From positions 9,266 to 73,265 of the forward strand of contig JBPBQN010000160.1 of assembly GCA_050954865.1 (NCBI GenBank): DNA of 64,000 nucleotides. Direction: 5' to 3'. The notes under the pieces were generated by a model. The model did not search any database, was not told the origin of the DNA, and saw only the letters and a list, made by a program, of their open reading frames with translations. Within the stretch, counting starts at the first letter, position 1. Every line of letters starts with the position of its first letter. The position numbers and the translations under genes are program-made. This document shows, piece after piece, positions 1-8,545 of the stretch. Origin of the DNA: Mucilaginibacter_A sp050954865. Its GTDB lineage: Bacteria; Bacteroidota; Bacteroidia; Sphingobacteriales; Sphingobacteriaceae.

Positions 1-1604
1 AGATTGAAAGCCGCTTTAAAGCACGAGAACTTGGAATACCAGTTGTGATGGATACAAACGATCGCGGTATGTTAGATGTTGAAAGATTTGATTTGGAACA
101 CGAACGACCAATACTTCATGGGCTATTGGGGAAACTTGATTCCAAATCTCTAGCATCTCTTACAAATGAAGAAAAGATACCAATAATTTTAAAAATAGCA
201 AATCTTGATACTATTTCATTAAGAGGCAAAGCTTCTATGATTGAAGTAGGACAATCAATATCTACGTGGCCACAATTAGCATCATCTGTTGTTTTGGGTG
301 GTGCAGCTGTTACTGATATTGCTAGAAGAATTTTTTTAAATCAGTTTAATTCTTCAGGTAGATATTACATAGATTTTGAAGATATCATTACTGATATACA
401 ACATAATAATATTTCACAAATAAATCAAAATAAAAGGTCTGAGGTTTTTACAGATAATACTGCAAAATCATTAATATCGAAAACAAAAAATAAATTCCAA
501 AATGTAAATAAAATAAGTTTAACAGAAAATCAGCTAAGAGAAATTGTCCAAGCTGGTATAGCAGCACCATCAACAGGAAATGATCAACCTTGGAAATGGT
601 ATTATACTGATGATATACTTTACTTATTTCATATAGAGGCACGTTCAAAATCTTTTGGTAATTACAAAAATGTAGCATCGTATTTAACATTTGGTGCTGT
701 TTATGAAAATGTTATACTTAAATCTCAATGTTTATTTTTGAATTTAACTTCAGATATTTTTCCATTAGGATATAATGAACCTCTTGTTTTTTCATTTTGC
801 TTTACTAATCAATTAGATTTAGATCATAAACTACACCAATTTGATTATTTATCAAAATTCATTTTTTCTAGATCAACCAATAGAAATCCTTCAAAAAAAT
901 CATCTATTGAAAACTACATATTGAAAAATCTAAAGGAAGTAACAGAATCGATTCATGAAGCCAACTTGTCTTTTATAACAAGTAAAGAGAAGATTGATAC
1001 TATTGCTAGTATTATTGGTGCTTGTGACAAAATTCGAATTCTTAATAAGGATGGTCATTCCGATTTTGTAAACCGCGAAATGCGTTGGAATGAACAACAT
1101 GTAAATCTTACAAAAGATGGAATTGATATAAAAACTTTAGGACTTACTCCTTCACAAACATCTGCTTTAGAAATAATTAAAAGTTATAATATAATTGATT
1201 TTATAAAAAAAATTGAAGGTGGAAATGTATTAAAAAATGCCAGTATAAAATCACTAGAAAATACACCGGTTATAGGTTTAATTTCAATGAAAAATTCTCT
1301 ACCACTGGATTACATAAATGGCGGTCGGGCTTACGAGAGATTATGGTTAGCTTCTGAAAGTCACAGTCTAGCTTTATACCCTATGATCTCTCCGATTTAT
1401 TTGTTTTTAAGGCTCGAAAACAAAAATAATGATTTGTCAGAAAATGAAATAATATCACTAAAAAGCTTAAAGGAAACTTTTGATAATATTTTTCCGTTAA
1501 ATAAAAAAGAAAATGGCATTTTCCTTTTTAAATTATCGTATGCAGAAAAACCTCTTATTAGATCTTTAAGAATACCCATTGATCAAGTTTTGACAAGAGT
1601 ATAA
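1..1604 (+). CDS. Rv1355c-like fusion: E1/ThiF-type C-terminal part plus nitroreductase-like domain (5' end cut by window)
   Basis: The reading frame is open from base 3, so the gene begins upstream; 533 residues are visible. The first ~110 resemble the end of a ThiF/E1-type adenylylating domain (AxELGIPVVMDTNDRG, then DVERFDLE and a helical tail). From about visible residue 175 the protein resembles a flavin nitroreductase (AGIAAPSTGNDQPW near residue 183, later MRWNEQH and a GGRAYERLWL segment). Proteins of this architecture are annotated as the Rv1355c family; their reaction is unknown, though E1 plus nitroreductase partners recur in modification of peptides or small molecules (established for other families, inference here). 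It ends 3 bases before the acyltransferase gene, so the two are surely co-transcribed. The region is much more AT-rich than the housekeeping genes. Confidence 0.75.
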   Translation, partial: IESRFKARELGIPVVMDTNDRGMLDVERFDLEHERPILHGLLGKLDSKSLASLTNEEKIPIILKIANLDTISLRGKASMIEVGQSISTWPQLASSVVLGGAAVTDIARRIFLNQFNSSGRYYIDFEDIITDIQHNNISQINQNKRSEVFTDNTAKSLISKTKNKFQNVNKISLTENQLREIVQAGIAAPSTGNDQPWKWYYTDDILYLFHIEARSKSFGNYKNVASYLTFGAVYENVILKSQCLFLNLTSDIFPLGYNEPLVFSFCFTNQLDLDHKLHQFDYLSKFIFSRSTNRNPSKKSSIENYILKNLKEVTESIHEANLSFITSKEKIDTIASIIGACDKIRILNKDGHSDFVNREMRWNEQHVNLTKDGIDIKTLGLTPSQTSALEIIKSYNIIDFIKKIEGGNVLKNASIKSLENTPVIGLISMKNSLPLDYINGGRAYERLWLASESHSLALYPMISPIYLFLRLENKNNDLSENEIISLKSLKETFDNIFPLNKKENGIFLFKLSYAEKPLIRSLRIPIDQVLTRV

Positions 1605-1607
1605 TAT

Positions 1608-2306
1608 ATGAATACTCTTAACCTAAGTATACGTGTGTTTAAAGCGACTGATGATTTAATAGCGTGTGAAAATTACATAAATCAACATATACGCGTTTTA
1701 GCTTCTTATGGTATTACAAAGTTATCATCCGCAAATACACAATGGAAGAACGACCCTAATTGTTATATAATTTTGTTTGAATCTGAAAACAAAACAAAAA
1801 TATATGGAGGAGGTAGAATACAGATAAAATCAGAGCATTTTAATTTGCCAATTGAAGAAGCTGTATCTGTTGTAGATAAAAATATTCATTCTTATGTTAA
1901 AAGAATAGGAAATTACAAAGTTGCAGAATTTTGTGGTTTATGGAATTCAAGAGAAGTTGCAGGCTATGGAATCGGTAGTATAATTTTAGGTAGAATTGGT
2001 GTAGCAATTGCATCACAATTAAATTTAAAACACTTAATGGCACTATGCTCACCAGCAACCTTACTTAATTGTACTAGGATTGGGTTTGAAGTAATATATG
2101 AACTTGGAAATAATGGAACTTTTTATTATCCAAAAGAAGGACTTATTGCAACAGCATTAATAATAAAAAATATTGATCTCTTAGAAAAGGCCAATCCTAA
2201 TGAGAGAAATTTAATTTATAGCTTGAGAGAGAAACCTATACAAAATTCAGTAGAAGCTGGACCAAAGGGAACTATGATAATTGATTATAATATTAGAATC
2301 TCTTGA
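1608..2306 (+). CDS. GNAT-like N-acyltransferase
   Basis: 232 residues. The central part carries a recognisable GNAT acyl-CoA binding region: EFCGLWNSRE strand, then the pyrophosphate loop REVAGYGIGS followed by a helix (about residues 115-140), then a CSPATLLNCTRIGFE segment typical of the GNAT C-terminal half. No signal peptide or membrane segment is seen, so it should be cytosolic. The substrate is unknown. The gene sits between the E1/nitroreductase protein and a membrane sensor kinase, with a 3-base gap upstream and a one-base TGATG stop/start overlap downstream, so a role in making or modifying a molecule connected with the signalling proteins is possible (inference). Assignment to GNAT is by motif and general fold pattern only. 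Confidence 0.6.
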   Translation: MNTLNLSIRVFKATDDLIACENYINQHIRVLASYGITKLSSANTQWKNDPNCYIILFESENKTKIYGGGRIQIKSEHFNLPIEEAVSVVDKNIHSYVKRIGNYKVAEFCGLWNSREVAGYGIGSIILGRIGVAIASQLNLKHLMALCSPATLLNCTRIGFEVIYELGNNGTFYYPKEGLIATALIIKNIDLLEKANPNERNLIYSLREKPIQNSVEAGPKGTMIIDYNIRIS

Positions 2307-4489
2307 TGATGAAAAATATTTTCTTGATCATACTAATTCAACTTATTGTTTTAGTTACAAATTTTAATATTTATGCTAAAAACATAAATTATAAAGGTGG
2401 AAGATTATTGATTGGAAAGGAAATTGAGGTGTTTGAAGATAGATTCAACACTTACAATTTAAATAATGTTTTACAAAGTTCTAAATTTCAAAATAACAAA
2501 CAATTGATTCCGAATTTCGACATTAGTAATTCTAAATTTTGGATTAAATTTAAAGTAACTAATAATTATTATCAATCAAACTTATTTCTTGAGGTGGACA
2601 ATGCTTTAATAAATATCTGTAATTTATATACATTAAAAAACAATCGGTTAACACTATTGGAATCTTTTGGAACAAATAAAATTTACAATCAACGAAAATA
2701 CAAATACCCAGACTTTATTTTCGATTTAAATATACCGATTGATTCAACGATAAGTTATGTTTTAGAAATAAAAAGTAATGATCAATTATTGGTTCCAATT
2801 AGCTTAAATTCTCCACAAGCAATAGCCGAATTGCAAAACACGAAAGATATAATATCTGGTATTCATATCGGAGCTTTATTAGTCATGATATTTTATAATA
2901 TTTTTATATATTTTTCAATTAGAGATAAAAGTTATATTTTTTATGTATTGTATATTACTTTTATTGGATTGACTCAGATTACATTAACAGGATACAGCTA
3001 TAAATATTTGTTTTTTAATCATCCAACTATATTCAAACTATGCATTGTAGTTGCTCCTTCTTTAGCAGGAATTAGTGCTGTTTACTTTATTAAATTTTTT
3101 TTAAATACAAAAGTATTAACGCCTACCTTAAACAAATTATTATATATTATTATATTTTTATATATTATTGCTTTATCCTTAAGAGTAGTTGGACAAGATC
3201 AACTAAGTTCAAGAGCGATTGACATAACTGCTCTTTTTGTTGCTGTAATAGTTTATTGTATCGCAATAAAACTTACAATGAAAAATTATCGGCCAGCCAA
3301 GTTTTTTTTATTTGCTTGGTCTTTGTTTATTGTTGGTCTAATTTTGTTTGTTTTAAGAAATTTAAATATTCTCCCTGATAATAGCTATACAAATTATACA
3401 ATGCAAGTAGGTACTGTTTTAGAAGTTACTTTATTATCGGTAGCCCTCGCCGATAAAATAAACATTTACAAAAAAGAAAAAGAACTTTCCCAAGCAGCAA
3501 CATTATCTGCTTTACAAGAAAATGATCGAATTATTCGCGAACAAAACAGTACTCTAGAACGTAAAGTGAATGAACGAACAAACGAATTGGTTGCAACAAA
3601 CAACAACTTAAATAAAACTTTAACTGACTTGAAAGAAACACAAACGCAATTGGTAGAAGCAGAAAAGATGGCTTCGTTAGGACAACTTACTGCTGGTATT
3701 GCGCATGAAATTAATAATCCTATCAATTTTGTTACATCTAATGTTGCACCATTAAGACGAGATGTGGATATTTTAGTTGATGCAATTATAAACATAGAAT
3801 CTTTAGGTTTATCTGAAGTATCCACAGACGAAAAACAACAACAAATTGAAGATTATAAAGAAGAGATTGACCTTGATTATTTGAAAATAGAAATTAATCA
3901 CTTGTTAAATGGTATTCATGAAGGTGCTACCAGAACGGCTGATATTGTGAAAGGATTAAAAATATTTTCACGTTTAGATGAAGATGATCTAAAAAAAGCA
4001 GATATTAATGAAGGTTTACAATCTACCTTAACTATTGCAAATAATTTGATTGGAAACAAAATACAAGTTATCAAAAACTTTGGAAATATTCCGTTAATTG
4101 AATGCTTTCCCGGTAAATTAAATCAGGTATTTTTAAATATGATTTCTAATGCCGTATTTGCAATTCAGGAAAAATTTACCAATCAGGCTGGTGGCATTTT
4201 AAAAATTACAACCAGCAATAATGATCAGTATCTAACTATAAAAATAGACGATAATGGTACAGGAATGAGCGAGGCTACAAAAAAGAAAATATTTGAGCCT
4301 TTTTTTACGACTAAAAATGTTGGTGTAGGTACTGGTTTAGGTATGTCTATTGCTTACAATACTATCAAAAAGCATAACGCAGAAATTTATCTAAACTCTA
4401 CCGAAGGAGTTGGTACTGAATTTATAATACAACTAAACTTGGTTTTTAAAGAACCAGTAGCAGATTATCAAAGTGAGCAACAAGGATAA
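2306..4489 (+). CDS. 7TMR-DISM sensor histidine kinase
   Basis: 727 residues from the ATG that overlaps the preceding stop; a TTG one codon earlier is less likely. Order: signal peptide (residues 1-24, ending IYA), a periplasmic beta-rich DISMED2-type domain (about 30-170), a seven-helix DISM membrane block (about 180-385), a coiled coil rich in Q/E/R/N (about 390-450), a dimerisation helix with phospho-acceptor His467 in AHEINNP, and a HATPase domain with N box (NMISNAVFAI), G1 (DDNGTGM) and G2 (GVGTGLGMS). The DISMED domain is thought in general to bind carbohydrates or other small ligands; the ligand here is unknown. It overlaps the following receiver-kinase gene by 17 bases, pointing to translational coupling and a shared phosphorelay. 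Confidence 0.9.
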   Translation: MMKNIFLIILIQLIVLVTNFNIYAKNINYKGGRLLIGKEIEVFEDRFNTYNLNNVLQSSKFQNNKQLIPNFDISNSKFWIKFKVTNNYYQSNLFLEVDNALINICNLYTLKNNRLTLLESFGTNKIYNQRKYKYPDFIFDLNIPIDSTISYVLEIKSNDQLLVPISLNSPQAIAELQNTKDIISGIHIGALLVMIFYNIFIYFSIRDKSYIFYVLYITFIGLTQITLTGYSYKYLFFNHPTIFKLCIVVAPSLAGISAVYFIKFFLNTKVLTPTLNKLLYIIIFLYIIALSLRVVGQDQLSSRAIDITALFVAVIVYCIAIKLTMKNYRPAKFFLFAWSLFIVGLILFVLRNLNILPDNSYTNYTMQVGTVLEVTLLSVALADKINIYKKEKELSQAATLSALQENDRIIREQNSTLERKVNERTNELVATNNNLNKTLTDLKETQTQLVEAEKMASLGQLTAGIAHEINNPINFVTSNVAPLRRDVDILVDAIINIESLGLSEVSTDEKQQQIEDYKEEIDLDYLKIEINHLLNGIHEGATRTADIVKGLKIFSRLDEDDLKKADINEGLQSTLTIANNLIGNKIQVIKNFGNIPLIECFPGKLNQVFLNMISNAVFAIQEKFTNQAGGILKITTSNNDQYLTIKIDDNGTGMSEATKKKIFEPFFTTKNVGVGTGLGMSIAYNTIKKHNAEIYLNSTEGVGTEFIIQLNLVFKEPVADYQSEQQG

Positions 4490-5564
4490 AATCAAGATTT
4501 TATATTTAGACGATGAAATCAACAATTTGGTTGGATTTAAAGCATCTTTTAGAGTAGATTATAATATTTTAATTGCTAACAACAGCGCAGAAGCATATCA
4601 GCAATTAGAGAAACATAAAGATATTCGTATCATCTTCTGTGATCAGCGCATGCCAGACCAAACTGGTGTAGAGTTTTTTGAAGAAATTAGAAATATTTAT
4701 CCGCTTCCAATTCGCATTTTATTAACAGGATATACTGATATAGAATCTGTTATTGAATCGATTAATAGAGGTAATATTTTTAGATATGTTAAAAAACCTT
4801 GGGCAACAGAAGAAATTGTATCCAGCATTGATCAGGCTAACAAGTTCTACACCGTTAACTCAATGCTTTCTGTTAAAAATGTTGAGTTACAAAAAGCTTA
4901 CAATGAGTTAGAAAAGTTTGCCTACAGTGTAACACACGATATCCGAGGTCCATTACTAAGCATTTTAGGTGCAACTGATGTAGCACAATACATTGATGAT
5001 ATTGGAGAGATCAAAGAAATGTTGCGGCTGATGGAAAAATCAGTTAAAAAACTTGATGCTTTTATCCTGAATATTCATGATTATTATAGTTTAAAACAAG
5101 GTGAACTTCAAATTAAAGATGTAAAACTGGAAGATATTGTTAAAGATCAAATAGAAAATTTTAAGGTTACGACCACTATAAAAAACATTACGTTTACAAC
5201 GCATGTAGAACAAAACGAACCTTTCAGAACTGATGAAGTATCACTTAAAATTATACTAAACAATCTGCTTTCAAATGCTTTTAAATATCAGCAAAAAAAC
5301 AATGCTGATAAACGTGTTGATTTGGATATCCAAGTAAAAAAAGGAATTGCAATTATTCAAATAAAAGATAACGGAATAGGTATTTTAGAAAAACATATAG
5401 GTGATATATTTAATATGTTTTTTAGAGCAACTGCGGAAGAAGTTGGATCTGGAATTGGATTGTATAATGTTAATGATGCTGTTACAAAGTTAGCCGGAGA
5501 GATAAAGGTAACTTCTGTTTTTAATGAAGGAACAACTTTTTTAATCACAATACCCACAAGATAA
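4473..5564 (+). CDS. hybrid response regulator-histidine kinase (receiver first)
   Basis: 363 residues with a GTG start inside the end of the upstream kinase gene; the receiver domain begins at once (KILYLDDE), so an earlier start is not needed. Residues 5-125 form a receiver with phospho-acceptor Asp57 (IIFCDQRMP), switch Thr85 and KKPW at 107-110. A coiled linker follows, then a HisKA helix with His155 (SVTHDIRGP) and a HATPase domain with NNLLSNAFKYQ, DNGIGI and GSGIGLYN. The receiver-before-kinase order and lack of membrane segments suggest a soluble relay protein receiving phosphate from the DISM kinase and in turn phosphorylating the receiver encoded next (inference from order). Confidence 0.9.
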   Translation: MSNKDKIKILYLDDEINNLVGFKASFRVDYNILIANNSAEAYQQLEKHKDIRIIFCDQRMPDQTGVEFFEEIRNIYPLPIRILLTGYTDIESVIESINRGNIFRYVKKPWATEEIVSSIDQANKFYTVNSMLSVKNVELQKAYNELEKFAYSVTHDIRGPLLSILGATDVAQYIDDIGEIKEMLRLMEKSVKKLDAFILNIHDYYSLKQGELQIKDVKLEDIVKDQIENFKVTTTIKNITFTTHVEQNEPFRTDEVSLKIILNNLLSNAFKYQQKNNADKRVDLDIQVKKGIAIIQIKDNGIGILEKHIGDIFNMFFRATAEEVGSGIGLYNVNDAVTKLAGEIKVTSVFNEGTTFLITIPTR

Positions 5565-5565
5565 T

Positions 5566-5967
5566 ATGCCACAAACTACTAATGTTATTATTATAGATGA
5601 TAGTGTAGAAGATTGTTATCTGATCAAAAAAAGATTAAAAAATTTAGATTTAAATGTAAATGTTATTTCATTTTCTAACGGCCTGGAAGCATACAATTAT
5701 TTGACTGATATTAATTTAAACTCATCTCATTCATCAGCTAAAAACATAATTATTTTAGATATATACATGCCGTTGATGGATGGATTTGAATTTGTAGAAG
5801 AGTTTGAGAAACTACCAACAACTATCCAAAAGCAATATACAATTTGTGCTTTAACTTCTTCAGTATGGAAAAGCAATATGGAAAGAATGGTAAGTTATAA
5901 ATCTATAAAATCATTTTTAGAGAAGCCAATTAAAACAGAAAGTTTGTTAGAACTGATTGAAAGTTAG
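5566..5967 (+). CDS. single-domain response regulator (CheY-like)
   Basis: 133 residues, one receiver domain and no output domain. Acidic pair Asp11-Asp12 (IIIDDS), phospho-acceptor Asp65 in LDIYMPLMDGFEF, switch Thr near ALTSSVW, and the conserved Lys in LEKPI. This subtype, with the DIYMP signature and a longer beta3 approach, is common in Bacteroidota at the end of kinase operons. It starts one base after the hybrid kinase stop and closes the operon; a hairpin terminator follows at 6074-6112. It presumably acts by protein contact as the final or intermediate phospho-acceptor of the cascade. No DNA-binding regulator is encoded in the operon, so the output is unknown. Confidence 0.9.
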   Translation: MPQTTNVIIIDDSVEDCYLIKKRLKNLDLNVNVISFSNGLEAYNYLTDINLNSSHSSAKNIIILDIYMPLMDGFEFVEEFEKLPTTIQKQYTICALTSSVWKSNMERMVSYKSIKSFLEKPIKTESLLELIES

Positions 5968-5977
5968 ATAATATTAC

Positions 5978-6048
5978 ATGCTTCTTTTAGCAACAAAAAG
6001 TTGCAAGTAAATTTAATCATTTACAATTTTAGGCGATAAAAGAAGTAT
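5978..6048. repeat. inverted pair of type-B dispersed motif
   Basis: Core at 5978-5989 on the minus strand and at 6037-6048 on the plus strand (the latter preceded by AATTTTAGGCGA), facing each other with a 47-base loop. They lie directly after the signalling operon and are the first copies in the window. Confidence 0.7.
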
Positions 6049-6073
6049 CTGAATTTGCAAAAGTTATGATGCA

Positions 6074-6112
6074 AAAAGAGCATTCTTAAAATTTAAGAAT
6101 GCTCTTTTTATT
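6074..6112. terminator. bidirectional rho-independent terminator
   Basis: Near-perfect stem AAAAAGAGCATTCTT with its complement AAGAATGCTCTTTTT around a short AT loop. A and T runs flank both sides, so it can serve both the signalling operon (plus) and pyk (minus), whose genes converge here. Confidence 0.85.
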
Positions 6113-6127
6113 AATATAAATTATAAG

Positions 6128-7561
6128 TTAGATTGTACTAACCTTAATCATGTTAGTTCTTCCTTTTTTCTCCATTGGGATGGCTGCAGTATTAATTACA
6201 ACATCACCTTCTTCTACCAGGTTCTGGCTTTTTAAAATGGCGTTGATTTCTTCGATAGTTCCATCGGTAGAATTGGTATCAAATTTATCGTAATAAAAAC
6301 CTCTAACACCCCAAAGTAAGCTTAAAGTTCTAAGCAAATGGCGGTTTCTGGTGAAGATAAAGGTATTTGCTTTTGGGCGGTGACTGGAGATTTCAAACGC
6401 AGTATAACCAGAAGATGTCATGGTTACAATCCCGGCTGCATTGGTATGTTCAGAAAGATAAACAGCAGAACTGCAAACTGCATCAGACAAAACCGTAGAA
6501 GATTGTTCATTAACCGGTTTTGGTGTATGGAAAGGATAACCAAACTCTTCTACATTTTTGATGATTTTTTGCATCGTCTCGATTACAATCACCGGATATT
6601 CTCCAACAGAAGTTTCGCCACTCAGCATTACTGCATCTGCACCGTCTAAAACGGAGTTGGCTACATCATTTACTTCTGCACGGGTTGGGCGCGGCGTAGT
6701 GATCATGCTTTCCAGCATTTGAGTGGCTACAATTACAGGTTTGGAAGCTGCACGACATTTACGTGCAATCATTTTTTGTAACAACGGCACCTGCTCCATC
6801 GGCATTTCAACACCTAAATCACCACGGGCAACCATTACGCCATCTGTTGCTGCAATAATAGCATCAATATGTTCTATCGCTTCGGGTTTTTCAACTTTAG
6901 CAATTACTCTTGCAGATTTGCCGCTGCGGCTGATGATGCGTTTCAAATCAACAATATCTTCCGCATTACGCACAAAGGACAAGCCGATCCACTCTATATC
7001 GTTTTTTAAGGCAAAATCCAGGTTAAACAAATCTTCTTCTGTTAAACTTGGGATAGAAACTTTAGTATTTGGCAAATTAACACCTTTACGGGAAGTTAAA
7101 ATTCCACCATAAACCACTTCGCACACTACAGTATCACGATTGTTGGTTTCTTTCACTTTCATTTGCAACTTTCCGTCATCCAGCAAAATCATTTCACCGG
7201 CAACTACATCTTTCGGGAAACTTTCATAAGTGATGTAAATCTGGTTTTCATCACCGATACATTCTTTGGTAGTCATGTTGATGGTTTTTCCGTTAATTAA
7301 CTGGATACCACCTTCTTTAACCATACCAATCCTGATTTTCGGTCCTTGCAAATCAGCCAAAATACCGACATTTAACTTATACTGATCGTTAATTTCGCGG
7401 ATATTATCAATCGCTATCTGATGGTCTGCTTGTTTTCCATGAGAGAAATTCAATCTGCAAACGTTAACACCTGCCCGAATTAAAGATAACAGCATTTCTT
7501 TTTGCGACGAAACCGGCCCAAGCGTGGCAACTATCTTAGTTCTTTTGTGCGAAATTTTCAT
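6128..7561 (-). CDS. pyk: pyruvate kinase
   Basis: 477 residues, the usual length of bacterial pyruvate kinase. It converts phosphoenolpyruvate and ADP to pyruvate and ATP in the cytosol. The N-terminal TKIVATLGP, the RLNFSHG substrate loop, the signature around VIAKVEKPEA with its catalytic Lys, MVARGDLGVEM and KPVIVATQMLESM followed by PTRAE are all visible; the C-terminal allosteric domain is present. It converges on the two-component operon and lies downstream of the IPExxxVDY gene on the same strand, a common neighbourhood in Bacteroidota. Its upstream region has a TAATTTTG-type -7 box overlapped by an inverted repeat. Confidence 0.97.
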   Translation of the reverse strand: MKISHKRTKIVATLGPVSSQKEMLLSLIRAGVNVCRLNFSHGKQADHQIAIDNIREINDQYKLNVGILADLQGPKIRIGMVKEGGIQLINGKTINMTTKECIGDENQIYITYESFPKDVVAGEMILLDDGKLQMKVKETNNRDTVVCEVVYGGILTSRKGVNLPNTKVSIPSLTEEDLFNLDFALKNDIEWIGLSFVRNAEDIVDLKRIISRSGKSARVIAKVEKPEAIEHIDAIIAATDGVMVARGDLGVEMPMEQVPLLQKMIARKCRAASKPVIVATQMLESMITTPRPTRAEVNDVANSVLDGADAVMLSGETSVGEYPVIVIETMQKIIKNVEEFGYPFHTPKPVNEQSSTVLSDAVCSSAVYLSEHTNAAGIVTMTSSGYTAFEISSHRPKANTFIFTRNRHLLRTLSLLWGVRGFYYDKFDTNSTDGTIEEINAILKSQNLVEEGDVVINTAAIPMEKKGRTNMIKVSTI

Positions 7562-7588
7562 GTATTTGTAATAAGTTTTAATTTTATC

Positions 7589-7600
7589 GTGCTTCTTTTA
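7589..7600 (-). repeat. type-B dispersed motif, one mismatch
   Basis: Core with G in place of the outer A (GTGCTTCTTTTA read on plus), in the pyk leader between the -7 box and the start codon. Confidence 0.5.
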
Positions 7601-7606
7601 TCAGAA

Positions 7607-7632
7607 CAAAATTAGTGTAATTTTCACACTAA
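7607..7632 (-). promoter_or_regulatory. pyk promoter -7 box with overlapping inverted repeat
   Basis: On the minus strand TAATTTTG (7607-7614) fits the Bacteroidota TAnnTTTG box. The inverted repeat TTAGTGT-N7-ACACTAA (7612-7632) overlaps it by three bases, a plausible repressor operator. No clear TTTG -33 element is seen at the expected distance. Confidence 0.4.
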
Positions 7633-7644
7633 GAATGAAATTGT

Positions 7645-8064
7645 TTAAAATAAGAGGTTTTCGTTAGATTTGATTTTCTTCGGATCAACACGAACTACCT
7701 TTTTAATATTTTCTATCTGCTTTAAACGGCAAATCATGTTGCCCAGATCTTCATCATCAAAATGATTTTTAATCAGCATAAAATAATTCACGCTTGCCAT
7801 TTCCGGAATTAAAAAACCGGCTGCACCGCGGTTGGCAATAATATAAAATTCTGTTTCGAATGTTTTAATTTGATAAAAATACTGCGAAAACTGCATCGGC
7901 TCGTTGCCCGCAAACAAGTTTAGTTCGTAATCATTAACCTTCCTGAAATCCGCATTAAGTTCTTTGTTGATGTGATAGCAAAGCCGATAATCTTTTAATT
8001 GCGATGTAATTGCGATTAAAATAAAATCCAGATCTAACTCAAAACTTAGTATTCTCCTGTTCAA
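7645..8064 (-). CDS. IPExxxVDY family protein
   Basis: 139 residues. The segment IPEMASVNYFMLI (about residues 86-98) is the variant of the IPExxxVDY signature that names this small Bacteroidota family; the N-terminal FELDLDFILIAITS matches its conserved start. Function unknown; no catalytic motif, signal peptide or membrane helix. The only plausible start is TTG at 8064: an in-frame stop lies four codons upstream and the next ATG would cut off the conserved N-terminus. It sits between pyk and acpP, the usual place for this family, and is divergent from acpP with 226 bases between. Confidence 0.8.
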   Translation of the reverse strand: MNRRILSFELDLDFILIAITSQLKDYRLCYHINKELNADFRKVNDYELNLFAGNEPMQFSQYFYQIKTFETEFYIIANRGAAGFLIPEMASVNYFMLIKNHFDDEDLGNMICRLKQIENIKKVVRVDPKKIKSNENLLF

Positions 8065-8171
8065 CTCTATAAATTATAAATTATTTTTACACTACAAATG
8101 AAACTATAAATAGCTTTACGGTATTACGCTTTTACTAATAAATTTTAATTTTTGGTGCAAAAAAACATCGA

Positions 8172-8183
8172 TAAAAACAGCAT
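8172..8183 (+). repeat. type-A dispersed motif
   Basis: Exact TAAAAACAGCAT preceded by CATCGA, in the divergent region between the IPExxxVDY gene and acpP. Confidence 0.6.
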
Positions 8184-8226
8184 TTAAATTGCAGCATATT
8201 TAGGCGCGGTAAAAGTGATTGTTAGA

Positions 8227-8257
8227 TTTGATATTTGATTTAATTTATTTTTCTTTG
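8227..8257 (+). promoter_or_regulatory. acpP-fabF-rnc promoter
   Basis: TTTG (8227-8230), a 19-base spacer, then TTTCTTTG (8250-8257), one mismatch from the Bacteroidota pattern TTTG-N19-TAnnTTTG. The acpP start is 33 bases downstream. Confidence 0.55.
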
Positions 8258-8290
8258 CACAGATTTATTTAACCCATAAAAACTAAGACT

Positions 8291-8527
8291 ATGTCTGATA
8301 TCGCTTCCAGAGTAAAAGCAATTATCGTAGAAAAATTAGGTGTTGACGAGAACGAAGTTACGCCAGAGGCAAGTTTCACTAATGATTTAGGTGCAGATTC
8401 TTTGGATACTGTAGAACTGATCATGGAATTTGAAAAAGAATTTAATGTAGCCATCCCTGATGATCAGGCAGAAAACATTGGCACTGTAGGCCAGGCTATT
8501 GCTTACCTGGAAAAAAACGTTAAATAG
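8291..8527 (+). CDS. acpP: acyl carrier protein
   Basis: 78 residues, acidic and helical, the normal size of AcpP. Ser37 in GADSLDTVELIM is the site for the 4'-phosphopantetheine arm that carries growing acyl chains in type II fatty-acid synthesis. Followed 18 bases later by fabF, its partner in chain elongation, and then rnc, an arrangement conserved well beyond this phylum. The upstream TTTG-N19-TTTCTTTG pair probably drives all three genes. Confidence 0.98.
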   Translation: MSDIASRVKAIIVEKLGVDENEVTPEASFTNDLGADSLDTVELIMEFEKEFNVAIPDDQAENIGTVGQAIAYLEKNVK

Positions 8528-8545
8528 TAGCGCTTTTACAATTAA

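Noticed and set aside
3466..3825. 119-codon minus-strand open frame inside the DISM kinase gene
   Set aside because: It is the antisense of a coiled-coil and HisKA region with clear motifs in the forward frame; composition and lack of a promoter mark it as a shadow.
1..5967. Defence or conjugation island
   Set aside because: E1-like domains occur in some defence systems, but no nuclease, cyclase, ubiquitin-like, recombinase or phage gene is present and the operon ends in a normal phosphorelay.
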